Of a stretch of DNA of 64,000 nt, positions 9,141 to 21,300 are shown piece by piece. The notes below the pieces were generated by a model that saw only the letters and a program-made list of their open reading frames with translations, did no database searches and was not told where the DNA came from. Made by a program: the position numbers and the translations under genes. This stretch comes from Punica granatum. Its lineage: Eukaryota; Streptophyta; Magnoliopsida; Myrtales; Lythraceae. The first letter of the stretch is position 1, and the number at the start of each line of letters is the position of its first letter. The DNA lies in NCBI RefSeq assembly GCF_007655135.1, contig NC_045131.1, positions 20,444,001 to 20,508,000 of the forward strand, in the 5' to 3' direction.

Positions 9141-10740
9141 GACTACCTACGAAAAACGTTCCCTGCGCACGGTCGAAACTATGAGCCGCACGGTGGAAGA
9201 GGGACTTTTGTTGTAACTCGAATGCCGATCTTAATGAAAATACCTTCGCATGTTTTGAAATCGTCGCACCTGTATATTCTTTCTCCTCATTTATTTCAAG
9301 CACTTTCGCCCGCTGAAAATAATTATTTTCATTGCTAGGTTCCATTCAAATGCAACCAACTGACACAGTGACTTGTGTATTCCGAGCTACGCTTTTGAGA
9401 CGCCGACCCCACCCTCCGCAGTGGATACTAACCAACAGACAGAGAACCATGCGCCTTGCAAAAACATACTCCTCCTTAAACTCTCTTTTTACATTTATCT
9501 TAATACATTCCCAAGCGGACTCCGGACAAGAAAGGGGCATTAGGACAGTTCTCAGGACGCCCTATTGGTTTTGTCGGAATTGTTCGATTCGTCTGTCCTC
9601 ATGGGATCCGGCTTCTCGAGCCTTCCCTAGGACGGCTGTGCATGCCAACCAGCAATTGGGGAAAGTACGCCTATACGGCTCACGATCACAGTCTGACCAC
9701 CCCAGGGTGGTGATGATTAGACTCCCGGAATTGAGTGTCCCCCACGCGCGGCACCCACGGGTCGCGCGCTGGATGAGGGAACCTCCCGTGGGTCCACCTT
9801 ACATTTCTTACCACACATTCCACTGCATAATCGCCTAATGCATTATCCTCTTTGTCATCCTTCACAGGGACACGCCAGTCGCGGGCGAAGAGCGATGCGT
9901 GGGTTCACACCTCCCCGAGAACTACAATCGGGTCTTTCTTCCTATACTTTAGTAGGGAAGGGCCCGACAAGGAGGTACCCCCTATGAAGCCGACGACGGA
10001 AGCATCCGAACGAGCTACATGCCTTCAGCGCAACCGTCTCAATCGACAAACAAACATGCCTATCGGCTTCGAGAGCACACCTTTCCGGCGTACAACTGAT
10101 GCTGGAACCACAAGCACGATCGGGGACGATGGTTGTACAAGACGCCCGACACAAATCACAAAGACCGGGGCATCCCCGTCCAACATTCACGCGGAGGCAA
10201 CCTTGGTCACCCACACTCCTGGGACAATTTTGTTTTCGTTTTAGACAATAGGGGAAAGGACTTGTAAAGTTTGCAAGGACAAAAGAAGCGAAGTTCGGCT
10301 TTTGAGTGCACAAGCATCAGACTTCTGAGAAAACCAGCTTTCGCAAAATTGGGCTAGGACAACAAAGTACATCAAGTCTCCATGGGGCGAAGCAAACAAA
10401 AGCAGCTTCGATGATGCAAAGTCGAGGAGTTTCAAACAAGTACAAGGGGCACAATACAGACCCCAGCTGCGAGGAAAAAAACAGAGCGAAAAGAAGCGGG
10501 ATAAACCCGCCAATGAAGAGAGAGAGAAAGGAAGCGGGAAAAACCCGCCAATAAAAAATGGGGCAATGCCGAGGTTCACCAAAAGCACCGACACCCCCGA
10601 TCCAAAAGAAATGAACAAATCCCAATAAAAAGGAAGCAGCAGTCGCAACTCCTCGACGGAGACAGAGCGTAGCGCACTCGAACGTCGAATCATTCGAGCA
10701 CTTCGCCCTTGCAAACTCGAGAGATAAAAGAATTGAGCCT
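9141..10740 (+). other. Unique segment replacing protease and pol in element A
   Basis: About 1.6 kb with no counterpart in B or C and no convincing protein; the longest ORF (9332-9838, 168 aa) has no recognisable motif. It is rich in inverted repeats: ACCACCC/GGGTGGT near 9700, GCGCG..ACCC/GGGT..CGCGC near 9748-9772, CGGGTC..CTTCC/GGAAG..GGCCCG near 9928-9969, GTACAAC/GTTGTAC near 10089-10138, and twin GCGGG/CCCGC hairpins at 10496-10510 and 10534-10548. Several share the outer stem, 5' bulge, inner stem layout of the module at 10741. Confidence 0.6.
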
Positions 10741-10899
10741 GCTAGGTCGAAAACCCCTCGGGGCGACCTAGGCAAAAGCTAGGGCAAAAGAGAGGCATGA
10801 CCGAAAGTCCCGAGGCGGGCGGTCGTGGCAAAAGGAGAGTTTATATCCTTTAGGTTGAGAGGTGCGGCCCCGAGGTGGGTGACCGTAGCAAAAGGAGAG
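10741..10899 (+). promoter_or_regulatory. 3' UTR hairpin module array (element A)
   Basis: H1: CTAGGTCG (10742-10749) pairs with CGACCTAG (10764-10771), with an AAAA bulge on the 5' side and an inner CCCC/GGGG stem. It is followed by GCAAAAG and CTAGGG. H2: CATGACCG (10796-10803) pairs with CGGTCGTG (10820-10827), with an AAAG bulge and inner CCC/GGG, followed by GGCAAAAGGAGAG. A second, weaker H2 (10863-10887) again ends in GCAAAAGGAGAG. The same architecture with compensated stems occurs in B and C. Confidence 0.6.
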
Positions 10900-11814
10900 C
10901 AAAACGAGAGATAAACAAAACAGTCGCCCGAGGCTCTCGCACACTGCACGAGCTAGGGATCCCCAAGGGAAATGGCCAGGATGTCTACTCCAACGCGATC
11001 CCCAATCGGCTCTTTAACATAACTCAACTTTCCAAGGCGGATTCTTCCCCAGGCGTAGTGGACAACCGAGCACGCCATCCGAGGAGTTTGGCGCAGCCCC
11101 CACCGCGGAAAGACAAGAAGGGGGTACATTTCGCTGCAGGCGTGAACCCGTGTATCCTTTTAGCTTGGGGCAACGTGCTCTCTAAGCTTTCTCTTTTCTC
11201 CTTGTCATTTACATAACTCCAAAATGGGTCACAGCCACCCTTCAATCGGCTACCACAAAGCCAAAATCCCAGACATTCCTTTCCGGGAGCCTAGTCATAA
11301 CACGTTGGGAAGACTAGACTGAGGCCTGGTCAAATTTGCGCAGAACTCCCCATGCGGGTCACAAACGCAGCTGCCTTGCGCTACCCTGACGAGAAGGGTC
11401 CTAAGCCGACAAGCGCGTAGAACAATCGATAGAGTCGCTAGGGCATCACTGAGAATGTCTTAATATGCCCATGCATGGTCGACAAAAGTCCCTGAAGGCC
11501 TCGCATTGAGGCCTTTGAAGGCAAGATCCAGTCGTACTTGCCTAAGCAAAGTTCTTCGCGAGTCACCTAGGGAATCCAAAACTCAAGCATCGTGTGTCAC
11601 AATGACGTTATCTTCATAAGCATTGATACACCCGTACATCGTTAACGACTCACTACGACTTGCTAATGATGTTAGGATCACAGATGCCAAGCAGCTAGAA
11701 CCATGGCAGACGTTGATTCCCGGTCTCACGGAATACGTAGGCGCTCACTATTCTGCAGGGCCAAGTCCCACCATCTTCACCTTTATGCAGGGCCAAGTCC
11801 CGTCATCACTTTAC
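10900..11814 (+). other. 3' UTR of element A, no recognised feature
   Basis: This holds stop-rich sequence between the hairpin modules and the tandem array. The only ORF above 100 codons (10875-11216) lacks any recognisable motif. It is taken as non-coding 3' UTR by position. Confidence 0.5.
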
Positions 11815-13040
11815 TGCTTTCAGGACTTCGCGTCCCCGGACTTTGCGTCCGGTTACTGCCTTCAGGACTTCGCGTCCCTGGACTTTGCGTCCGGTTACTG
11901 CTTTCCGGACTCCGTGTCCATTTTACTGCTTTCAGGACTTCGCGTCCCCGGACTTTGCGTCCGGTTATTGCTTTCCGGACTCCGCGTCCACTTTACTGCT
12001 TTCAGGACTTCGCGTCCCCGGACTTTGCGTCCGGTTACTGCTTTCAGGACTTCGCGTCCATTTTACTGCTTTCCTCGGGCTTCGGCCTAGTGACTTTATC
12101 GCTTTCCGGACTTCGCGTCCATTTTACTGCTTTTCTCGGGCTTCGGCCTAGTGACTTTATCGCTTTCCGGACTTCGCGTCCACGGACTTCGCGTCCATTT
12201 TACTGCTTTCCTCGGGCTTCGGCCTAGTGACTTTACTGCTTTCCGGACTTCGCGTCCACGGACTTCGCGTCCATTTTACTGCTTTCCTCGGGCTTCGGCC
12301 TAGTGACTTTATCGCTTTTCGGACTTCGCGTCCACGGACTTCGCGTCCATTTTACTGCTTTCCTCGGGCTTCGGCCTAGTGACTTTATCGCTTTCCGGAC
12401 TTCGCGTCCACGGACTTCGCGTCCATTTTACTGCTTTCCTCGGGCTTCGGCCTAGTGACTTTGCTGCTTTCCGGACTTCGCGTCCACGGACTTCGCGTCC
12501 ATTTTACTGCTTTCCTCGGGCTTCGGCCTAGTGACTTTATCGCTTTCCGGACTTCGCGTCCACGGACTTCGCGTCCATTTTACCGCTTTCCTTAGGCTTC
12601 GGCCTAGTGACTTTACTGCTTTCCGGACTTCTCGTCCACGGACTTCGCGTCCACGGACTTCGCGTCCATTTTACTGCTTTCCTCGGGCTTCGGCCTAGTG
12701 ACTTTATCGCTTTCCGGACTTCGCGTCCACGGACTTCGCGTCCATTTTACTGCTTTCCTCGGGCTTCGGCCTAGTGACTTTACTGCTTTCCGGACTTCGC
12801 GTCCATTTTACTACTTTCCTCGGGCTTCGGCCTAGTGACTTTACTGCTTTCCGGACTTCGCGTCCACGGACTTCGCGTCCATTTTACTGCTTTCCTCGGG
12901 TTTCGGCCTAGTGACTTTACTGCTTTCCGGACTTCGCGTCCGCGGACTTCGCGTCCATTTTACTGCTTTCCTCGGGCTTCGGCCAAGTGACTTTACTGCT
13001 TTCCGGACTTCGCGTTCATTTTACTGCTTCCCACGGGCCT
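11815..13040 (+). repeat. 3' UTR tandem array, ~76-bp unit (element A)
   Basis: There are about 13 copies of a unit built from GGACTTCGCGTCCA (often doubled), TTTTACTGCTTTCCTCG and GGCTTCGGCCTAGTGACTTT. Each unit carries two small palindromes: GGAC/GTCC around TTCGC, and GGC/GCC around TTCG (the UUCG tetraloop). The array lies just before the 3' LTR, the hypervariable zone of Tat/Ogre elements known to seed satellites. Long repetitive ORFs (such as 11703-12227) are by-products of the repeat. Element B has the same array (27768-28712). Confidence 0.9.
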
Positions 13041-13240
13041 TGGCCCTGCACATGCTGTCGTACGGGGTTTAGACCCCTCATCTAAATTTCATAATGTTCG
13101 CTTCCTAATCAGGTGGTTACCCTACGACAGGTCTGGGCACCTTCGCACATCCTCCCTAAGTATCCAACACGAGGGAGCAAGCTATCACAGAGAGCGACGA
13201 CAGAAGTGGTCGCCGAGGCCAAAAGGGCTGCCTCTCATGA

Positions 13241-13288
13241 TCTTTGGCTACATCCTCTAACCGAGCATGCAACCAAAGAGGGGCAAGC
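13241..13288 (+). promoter_or_regulatory. Polypurine tract with overlapping hairpin (element A)
   Basis: AAAGAGGGGCAAGC (13275-13288) is directly followed by the LTR TG and fits the plus-strand primer. TCTTTGG (13241-13247) pairs with CCAAAGA (13273-13279), so the start of the tract lies in a hairpin. The C family has TCTTTGATTG/CAGTCAAAGA here, with a compensated G-C to A-U change. Confidence 0.7.
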
Positions 13289-16200
13289 TGTCAGCACCCC
13301 ATTCTGGCCCACCGGCTTCCCGCACGAGGATTCCCGACCGAAGCTCGGGACACTATTCCTCGCCCGGCAATCAGGGGGCGAATAGGCAAGCACGGGGTCA
13401 CGAACAACGGGAGAAGAGCTGGGCTACCGAGAAAGACGAAGGAAAGCCATTGGAAGAACGAACGAACAAAGAACCCCGAAATGGCGGAGCTGGCATTGTG
13501 GCACTATTCATCACCGAGTCACCGAAGCACCGAAAGGTGCCCAATATGGGACTCCAAAAATCCCTCTCAGTGCCAAAGTGACCAATGACACATCCGGGCG
13601 CGCTTCGGAGGTGTCCTGCTTAGGCCGGGGCGTCCCCCAATATCTCACGGACGCCTTTTCTAACAGGGCTCCCGGGGCCCGATCCACTGACAAGTGAACG
13701 GCACCCCAAAACGGGCCTACAGGCACCCAGGGACTATCGGGGTCATGGAACAAGCTTCATATGACCTTTCGGAAATCTACGGGGTTTCCCGAGGGACGTT
13801 TCAATGGTAGCAAATGCCTCCCGGTGAATATTCGGGGCACATCCATAGAAAACAGAGATCACACCGATCCCCGAACGCCTCAAGACATTCGGGGAACACT
13901 GAGAAAGCTCTGGTCACAAGTCCCTAGGTCTTCCCGGGGCAACGATCTTCGGTCAAAGACGACGAGCCAACGATCCCCCACGAGGCAAAAAGGGTCACCG
14001 AAACGAACATTAAGGTGCACAAAGAGCAATCGGGGACCGGGGACGCTCAATTCCACTCCGAATGTCCGAATAGGGCAAAACCGATTCTCGAGGCGCCGAG
14101 TCGCCCGAACGTCCGTTCACACGACGCATGGCGATATTAGATTCATCCAAATCTTCGTCTTTCAAGCATTCCAAATCTTCAAATTAATCGGACATCGGAG
14201 GCCGGACGCGAGCTCAATCAAGTCTCAAGCGTTTGCCGGCTTTTCTCCTAATCGGATGGGACCCACAGCCTAGCCAAGCCAAGCCATCGAGCCGCGGCTC
14301 AACCCCAAGCCACGGCTCAACCCTCGGCTCGGATTGGACAGCCCAAGCCGCGGCTCAAGCCCCTCCCACCGTCGGCTCCAACACACCCCCACCACACATT
14401 TGACTTTCCCTCCCATCCATCACCTCCCTCCATCCATCCATCACTTCCTATCACATCCTATCACACCCATCACTCCTTCCTTTCCTTTCCCCACACTCTA
14501 CAAGACATCTACCCCACCCTAATCCCCCTTGGGATTTTCGGCAGCCCACTTAGGGTCCGCTAACCGCGATTAGTTCCTCTTAATCAAGCCATTAGTCATC
14601 CCTTTATAAGCCCTTTCACCATTAGACTTAATCACTTCTTCAACTCCACTCTCTCTCAAGCCAATCTCTCTCAAGAACTCTCTCAAACCTCAGCCCATCC
14701 CCTCACTTCCGTCCAGCCCGTGCAAAGGCCAAAACCGGCCAAAACCGCCGGAAAACCACCCGGTATTTCCGGTAACCACCCGACCCGACTTAAGCCAAAA
14801 ATCATCAAACTTCCTAGCCTACATATTTTCCACCCCCTAAGTTCATTTCCGGACTTAGATTTCCAATTTGAAGCCTTTAACATCGAGTTCTGGCCGTGTG
14901 AAGAATCGGGCCTCCTAAAGCTTATCCGCGCGCGCCGAGCAACTCCACGCGTGCCATTTCTTCCCACGACTTCGGAGAGTCGTGCCATCACATTCAAAGG
15001 GCTCCTCACAACCCTCACCCTCTCTCGTGAAGAGGTGGTCACGATCCGAGGGCCGATCCACCGTGCACGACCTCCATTTTATTGTTTTTCACTTACCGGT
15101 TTTTCTGTGATTATACCCGCACTTTCTCTTACATTTTCGGGTACATTCAGGCCTTGGCACGCTCGGGTCTGCCCGTGCACACCTAGATCTGCCTCTTAGG
15201 AGTCCAACGAACCTGACCTTGCACCGTGCCGTGACCGGAGCAAGCGTGCCGACCCGTTTTTCCCCAACCTGTCACAGCCGCTGCTTCACGGACGCCCACT
15301 GCCCGTGACTCTTGCCGGGTCACCGACCCTCTTGCCGCTTCCCCGACTCTTTCCCTCGTATACCGAGGCTAGGTAACATCTTGCTACAACTTACATGGGT
15401 TAGGTTCTTCGATGTTTGTATGTGTGAAGTGTGAATGAAGTCCGAAATAACCGAAGTGCATGCAAGATTTCATTTTTTCTTTTAGATCCGAATTTACCAT
15501 GCACCCTCATGCAACGTACGTGTTCCATTTTGTTATTTGACGTCTATATGATCGTGTAACATGCATGTATACGTGATGTGGTCCGAATCTTGGGGAATGA
15601 AACGGATATAGACTCGAGAGAACCATTGAACCTCCCGGCCGAACCCCCTAGATGATGGGCCGTGAGCCTCCTTGGCTCCCTCGAGTCCATAACCGCTTCA
15701 TTCTTTCGGATTAGACCATCTCTACGTCCGGGAAGGTTTTAACAGTGGCTAAGAAATGTCTAACGGAGGGAATAGCTCGGAATCTAGGAGGGAGAGTCCA
15801 TGGATGGTTTGGCTATGTCAAGGGGCTCACGGCCGTGCCCTTGTGAGGGGTGATCCGTGAGGTTCCTTGGCCTAACCGAACCCCTAGGGCTCTTCTTCCT
15901 CCTTGATGCCGTGTAATTCCCGTGTACTATCCCTAAGATTATCATGAAATAAATTAAACTCGTTCTTTAATTCCGTGGTTATGATGTGTTGCATGTTTTG
16001 TATGCTTATTCATGTAAACCGTGGTCGTGTCAATCCCGATTTAAGGAAATATGTGTTGTCTTCACGTACGGGTTGCTGGATGTATGCAATGATCGGCTAG
16101 GAATGACACGAAAGACCCACCGAGACTCGAACCGGGTCAAGGAGCGTTCGGCCGATCACATTTGAGGGATGGCCGAGCCCTCCTTCCCCTCTTTGGAGCC

Positions 16201-18319
16201 TCGGTTGGTCTTTCCGTCCTTCCAAAGACGACCCTTGGAATTGTTTGTAATTATATCTCTCTTCAGCCATTGTCCACATGATCGTTATTTATTAGACTTG
16301 TTAGATTCGAACGTCGCATGTTGAAACCATCACCGCAACATGAATCAATAATCACCGAAGAATTTCATAAATGGGAAAATGGGACTCATTATTCGATTAA
16401 TTAAATCATTTGGACCAAATAATAGGATAAATTGATTACTAATTCGTAAATGCATCGACAATTCACGGAACGGCGGGAATGCCCTTTTCATCAAAAATTC
16501 ACAATTTTAAAATATCGAGTCGCGTAACACGAATAGAATTGATGTCTAGGGAGCAATCACGCGCCATGGCTTGAGTCCGGGCCCAATTTGAGGCGACCCG
16601 AGTCGGGGCACGAGAGTCTTTCTTAGGCTCCTCCGTGTGACGCAAATCTCCAATTTATATACGAACATCACAATTTTATCATCCAAGGGCATGACCGTCA
16701 TTCCATGATTCACCGATGCCCTAGGCGCTAGGAAGTTGGAAACACCTCGATCTATGGACGGGGAGGAGCAACCCGTCTGGGTGCGAGTCTCATTTGCACG
16801 GCCCATTCCGTCCATTTTCGGTGTTTTTATCTTCCTATCGTAGATTCGGTGGGGAACATTTTATTTCAGTTACAAAACACCAAGAACCGGACTAATTGTG
16901 CACCCGACTTAATCAAACATTAGATCATGGATAGGTGGAATATTCGATTCCAATCTAGAGTCAAAACACGGGTTTGGTTAATTCGGTGAAACCGCAGTGA
17001 CACTTAACTGAATAAGAGTCGTAAAACAAACACACACATGTAATTGGCTTAGAACCTTATCCGAGCTCGTCCTCTATGTTTGCCTAGGTTAGATGCATTG
17101 TTTGCCAATCAACCACGGATAATAATTGATTAAATCACGTATATTCGACCTAATACACAATTCGTTTGTATTCACCGACGCTTATTAGTAATTGTTAGTT
17201 GCTTTCTGTATTGTGTCATTTATATCAGTTTTCTTCTGTTTTATTCTTGCTTTTGATGATTTACTGCGGTTCGAGCCCGGACCCATAGGTCACGTGTTGC
17301 ACGGGGTCCAACGCCCCAAACCATCGAACACGAGGTCCAACATCTCCTAATTCACTGAGCGCGTGCAACCCAAGTGCGGAATGGGATCTAGCCTCGATTC
17401 ACCGTCATACTCCAAATATGGCCTATGTGGAAGGCAATTTGGATTGGATGCGCGAAACGGGTTTAGATATCACCCGGGAGCTCGATTGGTCCGACAGTTA
17501 CAGTGGGAACTAATCGGTTCTCCTGCAAACCATCGGTTCAATCGGACCCGACCCCCGGCTCCTTGAACCCGCGTTGCCTTAATTTGTTTAGCGGTTGGTC
17601 GAAACACACGGTGAGCCGGAGTGGAATATTGGCCCAATGTAAACCGATCGGGATCCATTTATTTCATTCAGTTGAATTATGCAATTATTCGAGTGTACAT
17701 TGTGAGGATTTTATTTGTATGTTTATTCATATACTTGTAAGGATCCCGGTCGGTGAGCAAGAGGTCCGAGTGTCGAATCGGTTAAGTCGGTGTATCGTTA
17801 CCAAGGGATGAGTGAGCTCGAATAATCATGGTCTTGGTTCGCGCAGGGAATCGATCGTCACGGTCCGAAGAACTGTAACGCTAAGATAGCGAACCGATTC
17901 CTTGACTCGCAAGCCTACTCATCCTTCGGGTTCTTGGCCCAACTCAATCGATTCATCGAATTTACGGAGTCAAAACGGGCGAGTCGAGCACAACTCTAAA
18001 TCACGCGGTAAATAAACAAAATGGCAAGCCTAGCAAGCTAGATTACCGAAAGGGCGTGCGGGATATATGCCCGCACGTAATAGAACCCCCGAATTCGGAA
18101 TTTTTGGTTCCGTACGACCATTGCCTTAGCATTTAGGTGTACCCCGTACCCCTAGACCCGGGTAACTTGCCGGCCCTCGACCTTCGGGTCGTAAGGCAAG
18201 TGGCGACTCCTTCTCACGTGCGTCCGTCGCGCGTCCCTGGGAAGGTGGACACTCCCCAAGCCGCGTTTGCTTAGGCGCGCGCATGCATGCCCTGACGAGA
18301 TGAAATTCGGGTGCGCACA
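13289..18319 (+). repeat. 3' LTR of element A, complete (5031 bp)
   Basis: It begins TGTCAGCACCCC after the polypurine tract and ends GCGCACA at 18319. It contains the same parts as the 5' copy: palindrome cluster, TATA-like site near 14604, GGCTAG|GTAA block near 15370, GGTCCAAC hairpins near 17303-17346, and the structured motif at 17806-17924. In that motif one P1 pair is lost (GCCT for GCTT). Confidence 0.93.
17806..17924 (+). promoter_or_regulatory. Structured RNA motif, copy in the 3' LTR of A
   Basis: P1 GGATGAGTGAGC pairs with GCCTACTCATCC, with one A-C mismatch. P2 GGTTCGC/GCGAACC and the interior hairpin are as in 4101-4219. Confidence 0.55.
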
Positions 18320-18362
18320 AGGAGCTTAACAACTGGACCTCAGTCCTGCGCTATTTGGCTGT
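18320..18362 (+). pseudogene. gag-pro C-terminal fragment of element B
   Basis: These 43 bp align with the end of C gag-pro (around 43757-43800), reading ...EELNNWTSVLRYLAV in frame. The piece is bounded left by the LTR of A and right by the solo LTR. After the solo LTR the same frame resumes as ...IADV and stops within a splice donor at 23130-23132. Confidence 0.85.
18358..18362 (+). repeat. Target-site duplication GCTGT, left copy
   Basis: GCTGT lies directly before the minus-strand LTR and again directly after it (23112-23116). Removing one copy and the LTR restores the reading frame of B gag-pro. Confidence 0.9.
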
Positions 18363-21300
18363 TGTGCGTACCCGAATTTGATCTCGTCGGGGCACGCATG
18401 CGCGCTTTTGGATCGCGCGGCTTGGGAATGTCCACCTTCCCGTGGGGATGCGCGACGGACACGCGTGAGAAGGAGTCGCCACTTACTGTTTACGACCCGT
18501 AGGTCGAGGGCCGTTGAGTCGCCCGGGTCTAGGGGTACGGGGTACACCTAAATGCTAAGGCAATGATCTGTGCGGAACCGGAAAATCCGTGTTCGGGGGT
18601 TCATGTTACGTGCGGGCCTATATCCCGCACGCCCTTTCGGTACTATGGTTTGCTAGGCTTGCATGTTTTATGATTTACCGCATGAATTAAGCTGCATTCG
18701 GCTCGCACGTTTTGACACCGAAGATTCGGTGAATTAAACGATGTCGGTTGAGAAGCCGAGAGAGAAGTAAACCCGTATGTCGGGGAGTTGGTTCACAATC
18801 TTGCGTTACAGTTCATCGAACCATGGAGGTTGAATCCCTGCGTGAACCAAAACCGCGAGATCTTGGATTTACTTGTGTCTGGGCAAGCATTAGACCGATT
18901 CGATTAATTCGACTCTTAGACCGTTCGCTCACCGACTGGAATTCTTACAGAACAAATGTACAAAATAAAAGTCCTTACAATGCTCTCGAAAACAATAAAT
19001 ACAAATTACAAAAAGGGTCGAATTCCAGTCGTTTCGCGTTCGGTTATTATTCCACTCTAACTCGCCGTGAGTTTAGGGAAAAAGACCGAAGAACTGAAAT
19101 TCAATGGACGCTCTCACTGAATAGGGCGTTGGACCCTGTGAGTGTTGATTAGGGCGTTGAACCCTGTGCTCGATGATTAGGGCGTTGAACCCTAATATTA
19201 TTCGTCCTAGGGATCAGGCTCGACCCGCATGGCAAACAGGTGCGGAAAGATAACACGCAACATGTAAATAACAGACAAGGTGTTTGTTATTATCGAGTGT
19301 ACGTGTTTTAACAAGTTGTTAATCCGGGGTATTTTGGCATGCAAATCCTACCCTAGACAAACAAGCACGTGCCAATGTTTTAGCATTCGGCTTTGTTTTG
19401 AGAACTTGACAAAGAGAGTCAAATCTCATGTGTGTGGATTGCTTTTACAGTTGTTCTGTATTGTGACACTGAATTTCCACTGAATTAGCCAAACTCATGT
19501 TTCGACTCTAGATTTGGAATCTAGAATTCCTCCTAACCATTATCTAGTGTTTGGTTAAGTCGAGTGAAAGGTTAATCAGCATTTTGCATGTTTTCTGACA
19601 GAGATAACCGTTCTAGTTACTCGAGTCTATGTTAGGATGACAGAAACTCATCAGTTAGATAAGAAAGGGCTATGCAGATGAACCTGCACCTGAACAGGTA
19701 GCCCGTTCTTGTCCCATACTGTAGTGTTTCTGTCATGCTAACCCTAAGAGTGTCGCTGAATTGTGAAAAGACGATTTTGCCTTTTATTTGAAAATTATTT
19801 TCAGAAAAGGGGAAACATCGCAGTGCGGGCCACCTCGGCCTGTAGCCGGTGTCGACCAATTCCCTGGATCGTCCAGGGTTGTGCAAGAACCCCGAAAAAG
19901 CCAAAGAACCGGTCGATCTGCCCGGAAGTGATCTAGAAAGATCTTCTGTATCCTGACCTGAGCTACCTGGAATCAGGTAAACATTCAAGTTGAGACACAG
20001 AAACCCTTTTCAGACATCCATGCTACATCGGACCGCGCGTTTCGGATTTTGAAATTGATAAGTTTGAAACGGGCACCAACGTCATTTGACAACTCATCGA
20101 CGCGAGTTATCAGTTAATGGCCAATTCGTGTAAACCTTATCAGTGTGAAGTGGGTTTAATCATGTGAGCGTCCCGATTAACCCGTTTGTGGAATTAATGC
20201 TTAAGGGTTGTGCCGAATGCATTAATTGTAAAAACGATTCGTGACTCGGCGACCAAGACGGGTCAAGAAAGACCGAGGAAGATTCGGCCAACGATGGCCG
20301 AAACACCCTTTGGTCCTAATAGGCCCGAAAGGGTCTCCGAATTGCGAATCCATGCATATTTTGGTTTGGAAAGACATTTCATGTGAAATTCTCGATGTAA
20401 TTGAACTTGCAAATTACACGAAATCCGAGAACGGATTTAAAACGGGAAGAGGAAGCCTCATGGAACCTGAATAACTCCATGAGACTCTCGGCCTATTCTC
20501 CTTGGATAAAGCCGAGAGGTCTCATGGCTTGTATTTGGTTTCACGAGTTTTCCCAGTCTTGTTTTGAATCGTTTCTCGCATGCTCAAACATCAAACATGT
20601 TAAATAACACGATTAAACGAAAGTCGGTATTATCATGATTTAAATAACACATTCAAACATGCAAACATGCACAAACATATTATTAAAGGAATCGCTAAAA
20701 CAATACCGACTTCATGGATGTGAGAAAAACGATAAAACCCAGGAAACAATTTAAATCGGGGCAAAGGAATCCGGTCTTGACCCAAAAAGGTCAAGAAAGC
20801 TCTAGGTTACCTCATGGAGAGGTTAACCCGAATGATCTCGGCTCCTCTAAGTCGGGAATGGTCATACCTAGTCCCGAGATGCGGGATGGTACCTTCAAGA
20901 GTCGGGTTGGACCGTTGATGGGTCGGGTTTGGGCTGTTTTCCGTTGAACAGACCCGAATGGCACCAAACAGACCTGAATGGAAGGGTGGACAGACCCGAC
21001 TGGCACAAGTCGGGTCGGACGTCGCCACGGAGGTTCCCGATGGAATTTTGAGGCAAGGTCGGCGGCCTTGGATAGCCAAGGGACTCCTATAGGTGACCGT
21101 GGTGGTCGTTTGTTCCCAGGGTTGTCGGGTCGACCCGTACAGTCCTGCAAAAATCACCCAAAACAGAGCATGTCTGGAAACTGGCCCGACTGGGCAGTTT
21201 TCGGGTCGGAATTCATAACGATGGATTCCGATGGAATTTTTGAGCAAGGCCAACGTATCCTGACTCCTAACTGACCCCTGGAGGTGGTAGAAGTGGTCGT

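Larger units (their letters stand above)
1..18319 (+). mobile_element. Element A: pol-less Ogre/Tat Ty3-gypsy retrotransposon nested in element B
   Basis: Order seen: 5' LTR (truncated by the window edge), tRNA-Arg-like PBS, ORF1, gag, a unique stretch, a hairpin-rich 3' UTR, a tandem-repeat array, polypurine tract, 3' LTR. Protease, reverse transcriptase, RNase H and integrase are absent, so movement would need proteins from another copy (inference). The two LTRs differ at about 15 sites in the first 540 comparable bases and less farther in, so the insertion is not recent. The base after the 3' LTR resumes the gag-pro frame of element B, which shows A is inserted there. The five bases after it (AGGAG, 18320-18324) are the expected target duplication; the left copy lies outside the window. 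Confidence 0.9.

Noticed and set aside
9332..9838. 168-aa ORF as a captured host gene
   Set aside because: No recognisable motif, no homologue elsewhere in the window, and composition like the surrounding non-coding sequence.
10496..10548. Bacterial-type terminators (GCGGG/CCCGC hairpins)
   Set aside because: The context is a plant retroelement, there is no U-tract after them, and they sit among many other hairpins.
11623..12227. Repetitive ORFs in the 3' UTR arrays (also 31712-32326 and 49021-49635)
   Set aside because: They follow the DNA repeat, are open in several frames, and sit downstream of pol in a region known to be non-coding and hypervariable.
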